Below are positions 34,899 to 46,850 of a DNA stretch of 64,000 bases, piece by piece. Position numbers and translations under genes: made by a program. The notes below the pieces were generated by a model that saw nothing but the letters and a program-made list of their open reading frames with translations, did no database searches and was not told where the DNA came from. Position 1 is the first letter of the stretch. Every line of letters starts with the position of its first letter. The DNA is from Tenodera sinensis (taxonomy: Eukaryota; Arthropoda; Insecta; Mantodea; Mantidae): the NCBI GenBank assembly GCA_030765045.1, contig CM060967.1:164558751-164622750 (forward strand), written 5' to 3'.

Positions 34899-35345
34899 TT
34901 TGTTTGTTTTGGGGGGGGGAGTTCCCCGGCTCGCCAGGTGAATGCTGGGAAGGATAATTACATCCCCCGAATTTCCTGTCCCTTCGTTTCACATCCTTAT
35001 TGCACTTCACCCTTCATCTGATTGTTCTAAGTGTCGGCGGGAGTTTCGACATGTATGGCAGGTGCTTCCTCTCTGGAAATCCTCGTTCTCCGGTTCAGTG
35101 GAGGTCTCTGAATGCCGCCCCCAAGGGGAGGGGAGCTGTGTACGAGCCACCACAGGGAGTTTTCAATCTGTATTCATTAGGGACCCTGCCCTCTGGCATC
35201 CTCTCTCCTCAGTTCCACCACCCCACTCACCTCACCCCTTCCTCCTGGGGGCACAGGCACAGAAAACTTCATTGGTCAAGGATCCAAATCCCCCCCCCCC
35301 ACTCCAAACCTTCTGTATCCTATCTCTATTTAATGCCTACCTGTA
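34765..35345 (+). repeat. SINE-A copy, longest, with poly-T insertion
   Basis: Head GAACGAGTGAGATGGTTCTG and B-box-like GGGTTCGATCCTTG, then CTGACCTTCCTGACTCATG. A 43-base T run with TTTG units interrupts the body at 34855-34913. The body resumes with TTCCCCGGCTCGCCAGGTG and the SINE-A tail shared with 9630-9960. Frames of up to 140 codons here are artefacts. Confidence 0.65.
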
Positions 35346-35480
35346 CTCGTAGCCGTGGTTACCTGAGCGTATGTTTTTGGCGCTCCGCCAAGCAGATGGT
35401 CACGGGTTCAAGTCTTGACTGAGGCATCGGTGTTTGTGTATGTAAAACAGAAATGCACGGAAAAATAAAGCGGAGAAACG
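35346..35480 (+). repeat. tRNA-like SINE head
   Basis: GTGGTTACCTGAGCGTATG followed by GGTCACGGGTTCAAGTCTTG (B-box-like GGTTCAAGTC) at tRNA-like spacing, then AT-rich sequence. Assignment to a family is not possible. Confidence 0.35.
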
Positions 35481-35789
35481 AGGAAAAGGAATATTAACAG
35501 TAAGTTTTAAAAACTTCCTTATGGCTTGCTTTACCCACCCCTTTCTCTACTAAGCTATAGTATTACGCCCAAAACTGCGATAAGATTACACTGACATCTA
35601 AAACATTAGAAGGAGTGTGTATTAGGCGACTGTGATTTTACTTCATTTGGACCATGAATGGACTAGAAATATCAGCTGATTTCAGTTCGCTCCCTAGCCG
35701 GTCTATCTCGTTACCACGTTAAAATCTACGGAGATAGGCTTGTCCCATTAAAAAACTCTGCTTCCCAAAGTAAAGCATTCAAACAGCTT

Positions 35790-36432
35790 GTGTCCACTCA
35801 ATGACTTTCTATACTCCTCTTATACAAAATATTCTTAAAAACTCTTCTTCTTCCACCCATTTCATGCTAATCCAGATAAACATTTATAGAAATGGTTTTA
35901 TTGTCTATTTCCTTATTGGTACAAAGGGAAAAGGAGAATACATTAGGTTTAAACGGAAGTCAAATCTTTTAGGACCTGGTCGCCATGAGATGACTTTCAC
36001 ATTCCAGGACCAGGACATAAAAAAGAATAACTTCTTGATGAGGAAAGTATAAGTACTTGAAAATTCAAACCAATGATATGGAATATCTCGAAAGAGGTTA
36101 TCTCCACAAAAGTATTTATTGGACAGAAATTGTGTGCTTTAACGAGATCTACATTTTTAGACAGTAAGACTTTGTGTATATCTTACAGTTTACCAGTAAT
36201 GCAAACGTCATTCAGAATGAAGAGGACTTCGGAGGCTACTCCTAGAAAATTCAAGATATACATTTCATTTGTCATAAAAATGTCTAAAATATGCGGTATT
36301 TTAATCAAAATTGTTAGAGCTACTTTTGAAAAAATACATTTTTTTAAATATAAAGTTGGGGGACTTTCTTTTGGAAATCTTCGTGTCACATCCTTGGAAA
36401 ACGTTGACCTTAAATACCCAGTTTCATATGTA
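35790..36432 (+). mobile_element. F12 5' two-thirds
   Basis: Head TCAATGACTTTCTATACTCC, then the usual internal blocks (TAATCCAGATAAACATTTA, TTTACCAGTAATGCAAACG, TTCGTGTCACATCCTTGG). It stops at TTAAATACCCAGTTTCATATG, where SINE-A begins, so the SINE likely inserted here. The 181-codon frame across both is an artefact. Confidence 0.75.
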
Positions 36433-36690
36433 ACACCGAGCGGGATGGCTCAAGTACGTCTGTGGCCCGCATTTGGAAGGTCGCGGGTTCGATCCATACC
36501 CGTGGCCGACCTTCCTGGCCCATGGTCTTTTTCAAAGGTTTCCCCGGGTCGCCAGGTGGATGCTGGGAATGATTTCCATAGCCTCCGAAATTTCTGTCCC
36601 GCCATTTCATTACATTAATAATTTCATTTCACCCTTCATCTCTGGATGGAACGCTAAGCTACTGGTTTACGCACCAGTATGAGTCATTGA
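36433..36690 (+). repeat. SINE-A copy
   Basis: AGCGGGATGGCTCAAGTACG head, GCGGGTTCGATCC B-box, TTCCCCGGGTCGCCAGGTGG body and a CATTAATAATTTCATTTC stretch as in the window's first 120 bp. Confidence 0.75.
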
Positions 36691-36789
36691 GTCATACCCG
36701 CAGATTGCTATGAGCCAAATGGCTCAGTTCCTGGAAGAACTTGTAGTCAGACTTATTTTAGTAGCTATTCTGACCACCATTCCTATAAT

Positions 36790-37015
36790 ACGGGGGATCA
36801 CAAAACTTGCATTTCAAATACCAAAACAATAAAACCTGTCTTCAAACAAGCTTTATAACAAGCTACCTGGTAACCGGAAATTCTTAAATCAGAAACAATT
36901 TAAAGAAGTTGTTAAAAACCATCTCTTAGCTCACCTGTTCTACATGATTATTCCCTTTTCCTAAACTGGTTTTAAGTTTCTGTTAAATTGTTAATGCTAA
37001 TTGTAAGTTGTATAC
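36790..37015 (+). pseudogene. LINE pol C-terminal tail
   Basis: The + strand reads LYNKLPGNRKFLNQKQFKEV, then VKNHLLAHLFYMI. This is the L+NKLP...+...FK..+K.+L...FY pattern closing many Jockey/CR1-type ORF2 proteins. Followed by AT-rich sequence and the next F12 copy. Confidence 0.55.
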
Positions 37016-37043
37016 TAAAAATCTAATGTGTTGCACTCACTGG

Positions 37044-37881
37044 ACTTTCTCTACTCTTGTAATATTACAAATTCTTATTCCTATATCTACTTCGTGTTCA
37101 TTGAGGTAAACATTTGCAGAAATTATCTTATTGCTCGTTTTCTTACCCGTGCAACGGGAATATAAGAATACAGTAGGCTTTGGACGATAGTTAAATCTTT
37201 TAAATCCTTGAGATTCTGTCCTCTTTGTACGGTTAACATATAAAAAATTGAATAGCGACGTTCCATTTGACAGAAGTATCAGTTCTCCAAAACCTAGACA
37301 AATAACAAAGAATATCTCCGAAATGGTTCATTCTGGGAGGAAAAAAAAAAAAACTTTTAGACATAAATTGTATGTTTTAACAAGTTCTACATTTTTGTAT
37401 AGTAAAATTTGGTCTACCTCTTACGGTTTACCAGTTATGCAAAAGTCATCCAGGGTAAATAGGACTTCATGGGCTATAACCAGAAAATTCAAGATATGCA
37501 TTTCATTTGACATAAAAATATCTCAAAAATATGACATTTTAATCAAAATGGTTAGACCCATTTTCAAGAAAATCAAAATTTTCGAAAATTTTTCCATGTA
37601 AAGGTTAGTTTAAGGGTTGGGCAATTTTCTTCAAAATCTTCGTGTCGCATCCTTGAAAAACATTAAACTTAAATACCAACTTTAGTTTTTAACCGACTTT
37701 TTGTTTCTGAGTTATGCTGCCCAAAGACTGTCAGGCAGACACACACATGGACCTTTTTCTAAAAATGTTTTTGGGGGGATTCAGGGGGGCCTCAAAACAT
37801 ATATTTCCGGTGAAATCTCGACATCGAATTGTTGGGTGGAATACAATACTTCTCTACTTTACTAAATGTAGTAGAGAAAGT
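37044..37881 (+). mobile_element. F12 element, complete reference-like copy
   Basis: 838 bp with a perfect 12-bp inverted pair, ACTTTCTCTACT at 37044-37055 and AGTAGAGAAAGT at 37870-37881. The microsatellite zone is short (GACACACACATGG near 37737). Outside, GTGTTGCACTCACTGG precedes and AAAAATTTA follows. The frame 37248-37601 within it is not a gene: it is not conserved in other copies. Confidence 0.85.
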
Positions 37882-37934
37882 AAAAATTTATATTATTTGA
37901 CGAAGCCTTTAAATTTGTGTAGTTATTTTGGTGA

Positions 37935-38583
37935 ATGAATAAGTGAGTGAGTGAGTGAGTGAGTGAGTGAGTGAGTGAGGGAATGAGTGAGTGAGGGAAT
38001 GAGCGAATGAGTGAGTGAGTAAATACACAAATAAATAAACAAAATAATAAATAAATAAATATAAATAAATAAAGGAATGAACGAATGAACGATCGAACAA
38101 ATAAATAATTAAATAAGTGAGTAAGTGAGTGAGTGAGTGAGTGAGTGAGTGAGTGAGAGGGTGAGTGGGGAGTGAGTGGGTGAGTAAGTGAGTAAGTGAG
38201 TGAGTGGGTGAGTAAGTGAGTGAGTGAGCAAGTGAGTAACTGAGTGGGTGAGTGGGTGAGTGAGTGAGTGAGTAAGTGAGTGAGTGAGTGAGTGAGTAAG
38301 TGAGTGAGTGAGTAAGTCAGTGAGTGAGTGAGTAAGTGAGTGGGTGACTGAGTGAGTGAGTAAGTGAGTGGGTGATTGAGTGAGTGAATGAATGAGTGAG
38401 TAAGTGAGTGAGTGGGTGAATGGATGAGTGAGTGAGTGAATGAGTGAGTGAATGAGTGAGTGAATGAGTGAGTGTGTGAGTGAGAGAGTGAGTGAGTGAG
38501 TGAGTGAGTGAGTGAGTGAGTGAGTGAGTGAGTGAGTGAGTGAGTGAGTGAGTGAGTGAGTGAGTGAGTGAGAGAGTGAGTTT
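37935..38583 (+). repeat. (GTGA)n tetranucleotide array, 0.65 kb
   Basis: GAGT/GTGA units with single-base variants (GTAA, GGTGA, AATGA). A different AAAT-rich stretch interrupts at about 38020-38115. All three frames of the complement are open for long spans, giving THSLTHSL-type frames of up to 266 codons that are artefacts. Confidence 0.95.
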
Positions 38584-38802
38584 GGTTTTCATGGTCCTCT
38601 TCTGAGCTTGTTTCTCGAAAATTCAGAAACGAATAACAGCCGCACTTAAGCAACATTGTCAATGATTTCCAGCACCCGGAAGGAGGATAGATACTTGGAA
38701 TTGCATTGACGCAGAGACATCCAAACGCGCGATTTTGGTTAGTGCTTAGTTAACGCGCGTTTCGATGTTCCGCCTTCTCGTATCGTACGATTAACGCTTT
38801 GA

Positions 38803-38854
38803 GAATACAATACAATGCAATACTTCCTCTATGTACGTAGTAGAGAAAGTAAAA
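38803..38854 (+). mobile_element. F12 terminal 3' fragment
   Basis: AATACAATACAATGCAATAC, TTCCTCTATGTACG and AGTAGAGAAAGTAAAAATTG, the last 50 bp of the family only. Confidence 0.55.
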
Positions 38855-38939
38855 ATTGATGGTAGAATAGAGCAAAGCAGGGCAGCGAATACCTCTTTAC
38901 TTTCATTGAAGTACGCCCCTCTTTTATGAAACGCTGAGG

Positions 38940-40257
<1,318 letters not shown>

Positions 40258-40500
40258 CATGCCCGCGTCGGTAGCGTGATGATTAGCGTGTCTGCCTCAC
40301 GCTCAAGAGGTATTGAGTTCGAATCTCCTTTGGGGTAAGTTGTCCGGGTTTTTTCCCCCAAGGTTTTCCCTTATCCTGAGAAGACGAATGTCTGGTAACT
40401 TAAAGCTCCAGGGACCTCGGGCTCATTTGAGCATCATTTCGCCCGTTTCGTTCATTCACCATCCGATATGACATTATGTTGGAGGACGTTAATAAAAAAA
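40258..40500 (+). repeat. SINE-D copy
   Basis: GGTAGCGTGATGATTAGCG head, GAGTTCGAATCTCC B-box, body TTTCCCTTATCCTGAGAAGACG, tail CATTCACCATCCGATATGAC. Confidence 0.75.
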
Positions 40501-42250
40501 ATACATTATTTTGGCCCCCCCCCCCCACCTCCCTTCCTCCCAAAAAAGAGCGGGCAGTCCTCGCGACAAAGAATGTGGACGTCACTCACGAAACTACGTA
40601 AGAACAAATCAAGGAATCAGCCGCGATTCTTACCCATATTTTCATTATTTATGTATGTCATCTACAACTTACATTTTCATAGAGAAAGAAATGAGAAAGG
40701 AAGTTTGAATACGCATAGGTAATTGAGTATTAATTGTTTAATCTTTGCATTTGAAATACATTGTCTTGAAGGTAGTTTAATATGCGATAGCTTTGTGTGT
40801 GGATAGCTTGAGAATAGGTTAGGAAGGTTCGGAGCCATAGGTTATTATCAGGTTTCGTACCAAATGTACCTATTCTTTATTTAGGAAACTGGAAAAATAG
40901 ATCTGGCATGCCAAATGTTTCATAATTCTCGGTATTGCTACAAAAGGATTAGTCTAGCACTTGAGCTACATTAAAACATTTCATAATGTTAAATTACACT
41001 TATAAGTTTCGCTGTAAATACGTTTTATAGGTTGGTGCATATATTAAAAGAGTAAAGGGTATAAACGGAGGGGGACACATCGATCACTGCCACCTACACA
41101 GATCTATTGTGACTAATATCCCCAGGAGACAGGTATGAAGCTAGGGAACCGCAGGGTTCCTCAGGGCCGTACCCAGACGGGCCACAGAGACGCGCGGAAG
41201 TCCCTAACAAGTGTGCATATACTAAGATTGGTGGAGAAACGTGTAGGGGATTTGACAGCATTAACTTACTTGGGTTTTTTCTTTTGACTTCTTATAGATT
41301 GTAAGAAAATAAGCTTAAATAAAGTTTCGCTGTTGATATTCGTTGGTAAAGGTTATCTGTAAAATAGTTTAGATGCTTTTACTCTTTTACGAATATTGGG
41401 TTAATATCTGTTGCAATATATTAGGCACATATTACTGCATGTTAATAAAAGAAAGAGAAAATAAAACAATCCGCAAATTATGTCTAATGCAATAGGTATT
41501 ACGCAGCAGAATGTGACAGAAAATAAAATAACCAATGCAACTTTCAATAATATTATAACTTTTCAGAAATCCCTTGTTGTTCCAACCCGAAGTTAATTCG
41601 AGGTCTAATTATGTCGGTTCTCTTCCTGTTATATAAAGATTGGTCTATTATCAATCGTAGCCGAAAGTATTCCATTCTTATATGGTTACCTCCAAGTTAG
41701 TATCCTAGCCGTTATGCAAAGTGGTTCATCGCTAAGAAATAACCCCCAGTTAGGTGTTAACCGAAGGTCGTAATAATGAAAATATGGACCTAACTCTCAG
41801 TTACGATCTAACCGGAACCTTAACGGGAGTTCGTAACAAAGGATACATTGAAGGTAACCCGGCTAGCAATCCGAGAATGCCTCATATTTTAATATTTGCT
41901 TTTGTGTCTGCTAATATCTTGCATGCAATTTGAGCGTGCCTTCTGAATTGATCAGCTATTTCATTTCATTGTATATTACTACTAACAAAATGTTAACCCT
42001 TTCTTAGGGAGTGAGACATTTTGTTTCTGCTTCAAATAGTCAATTTTTAACTATTCCTTGATTATAAATTCCTCCAAGGGTGGTTTCTGAATCGTTAAGA
42101 ATGAGATTTTGTTTAAGTTATTGTTGATTATGAATTTTATAGCTGGCTTTATAGCTATCAGTTTAAATGAGTGAATTTTTATTTAATTTGAACATATATC
42201 CATTATTTGAATTTACATGACCTCTTTTATCATAGAGGCGTTAATCGCCA
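40501..42250. other. No gene recognised
   Basis: A C homopolymer lies at 40514-40527. A GC-richer patch at 41090-41215 (AAGTCCCTAAC end) faintly resembles 32985-33050. Otherwise AT-rich with no domain. Confidence 0.4.
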
Positions 42251-42253
42251 ATC

Positions 42254-42598
42254 CTCATTGCCAGAATAATGGTTTATGGCGCAAAAAGTGTCAGCAAATG
42301 GACCAAAATATCTGCAGATAAAGCAGGACTTGATACAAAAAGAAGAAAGATAACTAATCACTCCAGTCCATCGGCGCTCCTATCGCAAATGGCACAAGCA
42401 GGAACCCAAGAACAACAATTAATCAAATTCTCAGGACATTACAATGCTTCTGCACTTAAGCCTTATCTAAAGATTAATCTACATCACACGGAACCGCTAA
42501 ATAAAGTGCAGAATTCTACTTCCACATCTACATCTTCAAACTGGGTGTCCATTCTTTCTAAAGAAATAGCACTGCATTTCAATTTACGACTGTTTTAA
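42254..42598 (+). pseudogene. Crypton-like tyrosine recombinase C-terminal fragment
   Basis: The frame reads KWTKISADKAGLDTKRRKIT, then NHSSPSALLSQMAQAGTQEQ, LIKFSGHYNASALKPYL, and a Ser/Thr-rich end. In tyrosine recombinases of the Crypton group, and in host proteins derived from them (KCTD1-, QRICH1-, ZMYM-related), the order is R-KITNHS-R (box II H-x-x-R), A..G....Q+...SGH, then a nucleophilic Tyr near +10. The histidine, SGH and a candidate Tyr (KPYL) are visible, but the H-x-x-R arginine reads as proline (HSSP). The N-terminal half with the first catalytic Arg was not found. It is probably a dead fragment. The ATG at 42269 is simply the first Met in the frame. Confidence 0.65.
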
Positions 42599-43426
42599 CG
42601 ATTGTTCTTTTAATATTAATGTATTTTACCAGAAGAAAGTTTATTTGTTAACGTTAGAAATAAAGTGAGATTTATTCGAGATCATCGAACGGTTCATAAC
42701 CGTTTTAATAACATTAAAATCAAGCTTTCGTAAATATTATGATCTGAATTTGCGGCACTCTGCAGCAGTATGTTTGGAAACAAAGTTTGGGTCTGTCAAC
42801 AGCATCTGTTGTCAGCTACAGGAAACTGGCGTTCTGCGCTTAACGCAAGGTATGTGGCGACCTACACCACATCTCGTGTTAAGAATAGCTGTATTCTTGC
42901 ATTTACAGTCGTGTACAGAGAGTAATTCGCGATTTGTTTTACTTCTTGTATGTGTGCTCTTCAATTGTGGACATTTGAGCATGATTTGGACACTCGGTTA
43001 CTTACTATCAAAGCAAATGTACGTTAAGGTTTGCGCGGATTCTGGGACGAAGGTATGTGACACTAATAATCACATCCGAGAGGTCACGAAATCAATCAGA
43101 GCCAGAGCAGTAAACAAAACTGCGTGTTTCGCTGTTGCAACGAAAATCAAAATAAATTGCTGTGTGAAACTCGCGTAAGAAGCTTCCAGATATTAAAATT
43201 TCTCTAAAAAACATGTAATTAAAACAGATCCTCCAAAGCGCGATATAGTATAACGATGAACATTAAAAGATGTATAAGGCATTTCAACATATAATTGTAA
43301 TTTTGTTGTAATTTTATTGAACCTTAAATCATACAGACAATGGCATTGTCACAATAAAAACATGAAAGTTTATGAAAGTGATTCCTGGCTATGTCGTAAT
43401 ACTTTAACCAAATGTTTTGTTTAACT
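42599..43426. other. Unrecognised; one 142-codon frame
   Basis: Frame 42750-43178 (+) is Cys- and Leu-rich without a domain I know. No splice or repeat support. Confidence 0.3.
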
Positions 43427-43516
43427 TTTTACTTTCTCTGCCATGTATAGTAAGTAGAGGAAGTATTGTATACCACCCAAAAATTCGATGCCGAGATTTC
43501 ACCGGAAATATATGTT
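43427..43516 (-). mobile_element. F12 3'-end fragment
   Basis: The plus strand shows TTTACTTTCTCTGCC, AAGTAGAGGAAGTATTGTAT, ACCACCCAAAAATTCGATGC, GATTTCACCGGAAATATATG, i.e. the reversed end of the family. Confidence 0.75.
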
Positions 43517-44205
43517 TGTGCATGTATTGGGCTGAAAACCAGCGTCAAGTTAAGGAATTTGCTTAGCTGGATGAATTTGATTTTCTGGATGATTGAATAT
43601 CTTGTGCCACTCCATAAGCTTATTCTGTCAGCCTACCATGATAATATATTGTGTTTGCATTTCTTCTGCAGCTGAAGGAAGAAAACCACAGCCTCCAGTA
43701 CATCCTATGAAATAAACTTCTCATTCCTTTTACACACAAACACCAAACATACATTTGCTTAGCAGGATTCAAAGCCATCACCCTTTCACAATGGTACACC
43801 AATGACAAACACGCCAATGACCATGGCTACCAGGGCTGGCAACAATATGTCTTATGTGGATATCAGTAGCAACAAAGATAACATATATATAGGAGATGAC
43901 TGCAATTATTGACTAATTATCTTACATTGATAGATTGATTGAGGTATTTCCTCAAAATGCTGTCTGACAACAATGCTTGTCTATCCAAGGAATTTTGAGC
44001 AGTCTCCTCCACGTTTACAGAGTAAATACATAAATCAATTCTTCCTCTGCCTCATGTACTTTATAGTCCAACTTTCGTTATATATGTAGGTGCATACGTG
44101 CATATACATAGGGAAATAACAGTCCAGATTAATAGGTAATCCTATGAATTTATGAAGTTTGAATTTTGAAGGTTGAAAATTCAATTTTAAATTTTATTAC
44201 AAAGA
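43517..44205. other. No gene recognised
   Basis: AT-rich, short frames only. Confidence 0.45.
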
Positions 44206-44471
44206 AACAACTAAAATGGTATGGGCACACCTGAAGAATGGAAGACAAAAGACTGCCAAAAAAGATCATGGATTGGATTCCACCAGGAAGGCTGAGGAAG
44301 GGAAGACCCCCGATCACATGGATCCAAGGCATTGATGAAGCAAAGAGGGGGTGGGAAATTGAAGAAGGCCTATGTTTGAATAGACAAGAATGGAAAAATG
44401 TTTTAGATAGGATTTGTTTTGTGAATCATTGGGTGCCGGTAAAAATGTGTATTACATTGTATGAAAACTGA
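44206..44471 (+). pseudogene. LINE pol C-terminal domain
   Basis: The frame reads KQLKWYGHT, a stop at 44253-44255, then RMEDKRLPKKIMDWIPPGR, RKGRPPITWIQGIDEAKRG, and NRQEWKNVLDRI to TGA. The signature L+W.GH..RM...R.PKK...W.P.G.R.+GRP...W...I appears in the tail of many insect LINE ORF2 proteins (RTE/CR1/Jockey types). One stop breaks it. Upstream RT was not found. Confidence 0.75.
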
Positions 44472-45694
44472 AATAATACTTTTAAAAAATTGAAGTTTGA
44501 AGTTGAAAATCAGGGATTATTTGAAAGAAAATAACAATTGCTATATCGCACAGCTAAACATAACTGGTACACCATCTGGAAAGTTTGCCATCTCAGGAAT
44601 AGATTGGTAGGGCTCCAAACTTGTTTCATATTTCCCGGCTTTAAGCAGTCGAATTTTATTGGTTGAGTACATACGTCAACATCATCAGAAATGCCAATGT
44701 ATTGATATAACCCTAACTTAAAGTATGGGCGATACATTTGTATTATGAACACAGGATTGTATAGGATTTCTTCTAGGGGCCATTTATACTATGCATATGT
44801 AAAACTGAATCCAATCAAATATTATAACAATGCATAAAATGAATTAATTTTATGTCGTGAAATTGGTTATGAATTACCTTCCACCTAATGTCAACTTGTC
44901 AAGTAAACAAGACATTTGTTGTGAAAGTTGGGCGTAAACTTCTATCCGAATTATATGTACGAACGGATTCAATAGTTTGTATTTAATTAAATGTGTAGTT
45001 ATTATAATAAGAGTAAGATGGTGGTAATGTAGGTATACCGAAAATGGATCTAATTATGCAGAATGGAAACACTGACATTTGATTCGCACAGGTAAAATAA
45101 ATTTTATGTTAAAGGATGCAGTTATTAAAACATAGGTAGCGGGTAGGTAGGTATTCTGCTACTAGGTGTTCTGTGGTATTCTGTGGGTAGAGGCCACAAT
45201 TGGATGTGTAACCGTTGCACACTTTGGTATTCAGCCTATTATCAATGAATATAGTGGGCAAGCTAGGTTATTTGTTTGGCTTTTGTTTTGTTCGTTAACA
45301 GTTAATAGTTAAATTTACGGTTAACTTTGTGAATAATTGTATTTGTTTTTAATTACTTAAATTTACTGTTTACTCTGTGAAGGATTGCGTTTGTTTTGTT
45401 CATAAGTTCTCACAGACATGAACTTTCGGGATATAGGATACGTTATACAGCAAACAACCTTCACTGATCATAATTCCGCATTTTTCCCTTCTCATAACAG
45501 AAACACCATAATCAGTCACTTAAATCAGAAATACTATCCAGGAATAAACGTTTATCCACCGTTACAATTATAGATCACATAGGTTCATTTCAGATAACTA
45601 AAGCACATAGCGGAAATCGTCCATCAAGAGTTCTTTAAAAACTTCTGTGCCTCTGAAGTTAGGTGGAAACCCAATGCCAGACATGGAAACTACT
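44472..45694. other. No gene recognised
   Basis: AT-rich. Short GGTAGGTAGGTATTCTG repeat words near 45140. Confidence 0.45.
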
Positions 45695-46015
45695 TCAGCA
45701 CATGTGTTGGACTTCAATGGTGCATCTGTGCCAGTTCCTGTTTTCAATGTTAATCATATTTTCGCTGCTGTTTCTCATCGAAAAGAACTGGGTATCTGTA
45801 GCTTCTTCTAAATTGTCTGGATTTTTATCTGGATGCCATATTAATGCCAATTCCCGATATGCTTTCTTTATATCTGTTGTTGAGGCATTTTCAATGTTCA
45901 AGGATCCAATATTAGTCCATTATGAACCCAATTGAAGATCTTACTGAAGAATTTCACCACAGCATTTGTTTTATTCTGTGCAATGGCACGAAACGCTGCA
46001 GCAGATTCACATGTG
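45695..46015 (-). pseudogene. DnaJ (Hsp40) J-domain fragment
   Basis: The minus-strand frame from about 45901 reads LNIENASTTDIKKAYRELAL, then IWHPDKNPDNLEEATDTQF. This is helix I-II of a J domain with the invariant HPD motif that stimulates Hsp70 ATPase activity, followed by PDN-EEA as in several eukaryotic J proteins. Directly upstream, in another frame, TCESAAAFRAIAQNKTNAVV and KFFSKIFNWVHNGLILDP look coding; the frames are joined by a one-base shift and no splice acceptor separates them. After TDTQF the similarity ends (helix III/IV missing). Best read as a decayed partial copy; which J protein cannot be told. Confidence 0.6.
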
Positions 46016-46649
46016 AATCACAGTGTCCAATCTCTCACCTGCCAAGACAGGTAAAACCACACACTATAAATTTTGCTTTGTTGCCAAAACTATATTTAGA
46101 AACACTTATTCCAAATTATTATTTCATATAACGTGTTCAATCACCCTGAGCTCTGTTCACAATGGGACCTAACGAATGAACGAATAAACAAACATACACA
46201 CATCATGTGTGTTAAATAAATGTAAGATTCTCAACTTCAGCTTAGAGTAACTATCACTCTTATTGGAGATATACAGAGTTATATTCTTGTACTGAGCAAT
46301 CTATATAACAATACAGATTTTTCTTCTAGGAGCAGGTAAGAATTTCTTCATAATGTTTGAAGAACTTATGAGTCTTGTAAGGTAATGAATTTATACACCC
46401 TTATTAAGTTCCTTTTTGATACCAAGCTAACAAGTTTGTTGTCAGTCTGTTTATTGATCAGCATTGAAGTTAGGTACTTGTAAATTGGTTTTAAATTTAT
46501 CTGATTTTTGGTATTATTCTCACTGACTTTTTTGCAATTGAATATTGTTGCTGTGTACAGAATTATCCCAGAAAAGGAGTTCCTATTTCAAGATGGAATG
46601 AAAATAGACAAAGTAGCTCTTAAGAGTTATATTTATTGAAACCACACAG
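46016..46649. other. No gene; one candidate short 5' exon
   Basis: At 46353-46381 an ATG opens MFEELMSLV and ends in AG before a GTAATG donor. Its phase (two bases) would fit the HEXD exon at 49938, whose first base completes a codon. Very weak evidence; recorded only because the true first exon is missing. Confidence 0.12.
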
Positions 46650-46850
46650 TGAGTTTAAGACATAACCTTTAACCCCCCATGGTACAACACCCCTTCTCGA
46701 GCCAAGGCCTACCACCTGACTGCTGCGTTCCCCACCTTTGCCCATCGCAGCAGTCATGAGAAGGGTGCAATACTGCAGGTGGAACGTGATCAGTGTTCCA
46801 GTCCCTCTCGGCCGGTTACACAGTCTTTGCAACCAAGGGCTGCTACTTCT
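46650..46850 (-). repeat. SINE-C body, reversed
   Basis: The plus strand has GGCCTACCACCTGACTGCTG, CCCACCTTTGCCCATCGC and CAGTACTG-like words. These are diverged reversals of the body GCAGCAGCTGGGTGGCAGGC and GGGCAGAGGTGGGGGACGC in the 57550 copy. Confidence 0.55.

Noticed and set aside
34708..35422. Overlapping frames of 100-140 codons on both strands
   Set aside because: Lie across SINE-A and a poly-T tract with C-runs; no domain.
36073..36618. 181-codon frame
   Set aside because: Spans an F12 copy and a SINE-A; other F12 copies have stops at matching places.
37935..38583. CRISPR array
   Set aside because: Tetranucleotide microsatellite in eukaryotic DNA; no repeat-spacer structure.
37862..38662. 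266-codon open frame rich in THSLTHSL
   Set aside because: It is the complement of the GAGT tetranucleotide array, which is open in several frames. No domain, no start context.
42750..43178. 142-codon frame as a gene
   Set aside because: No recognisable domain, splice context or repeat relation; length is not unusual for chance in this window.
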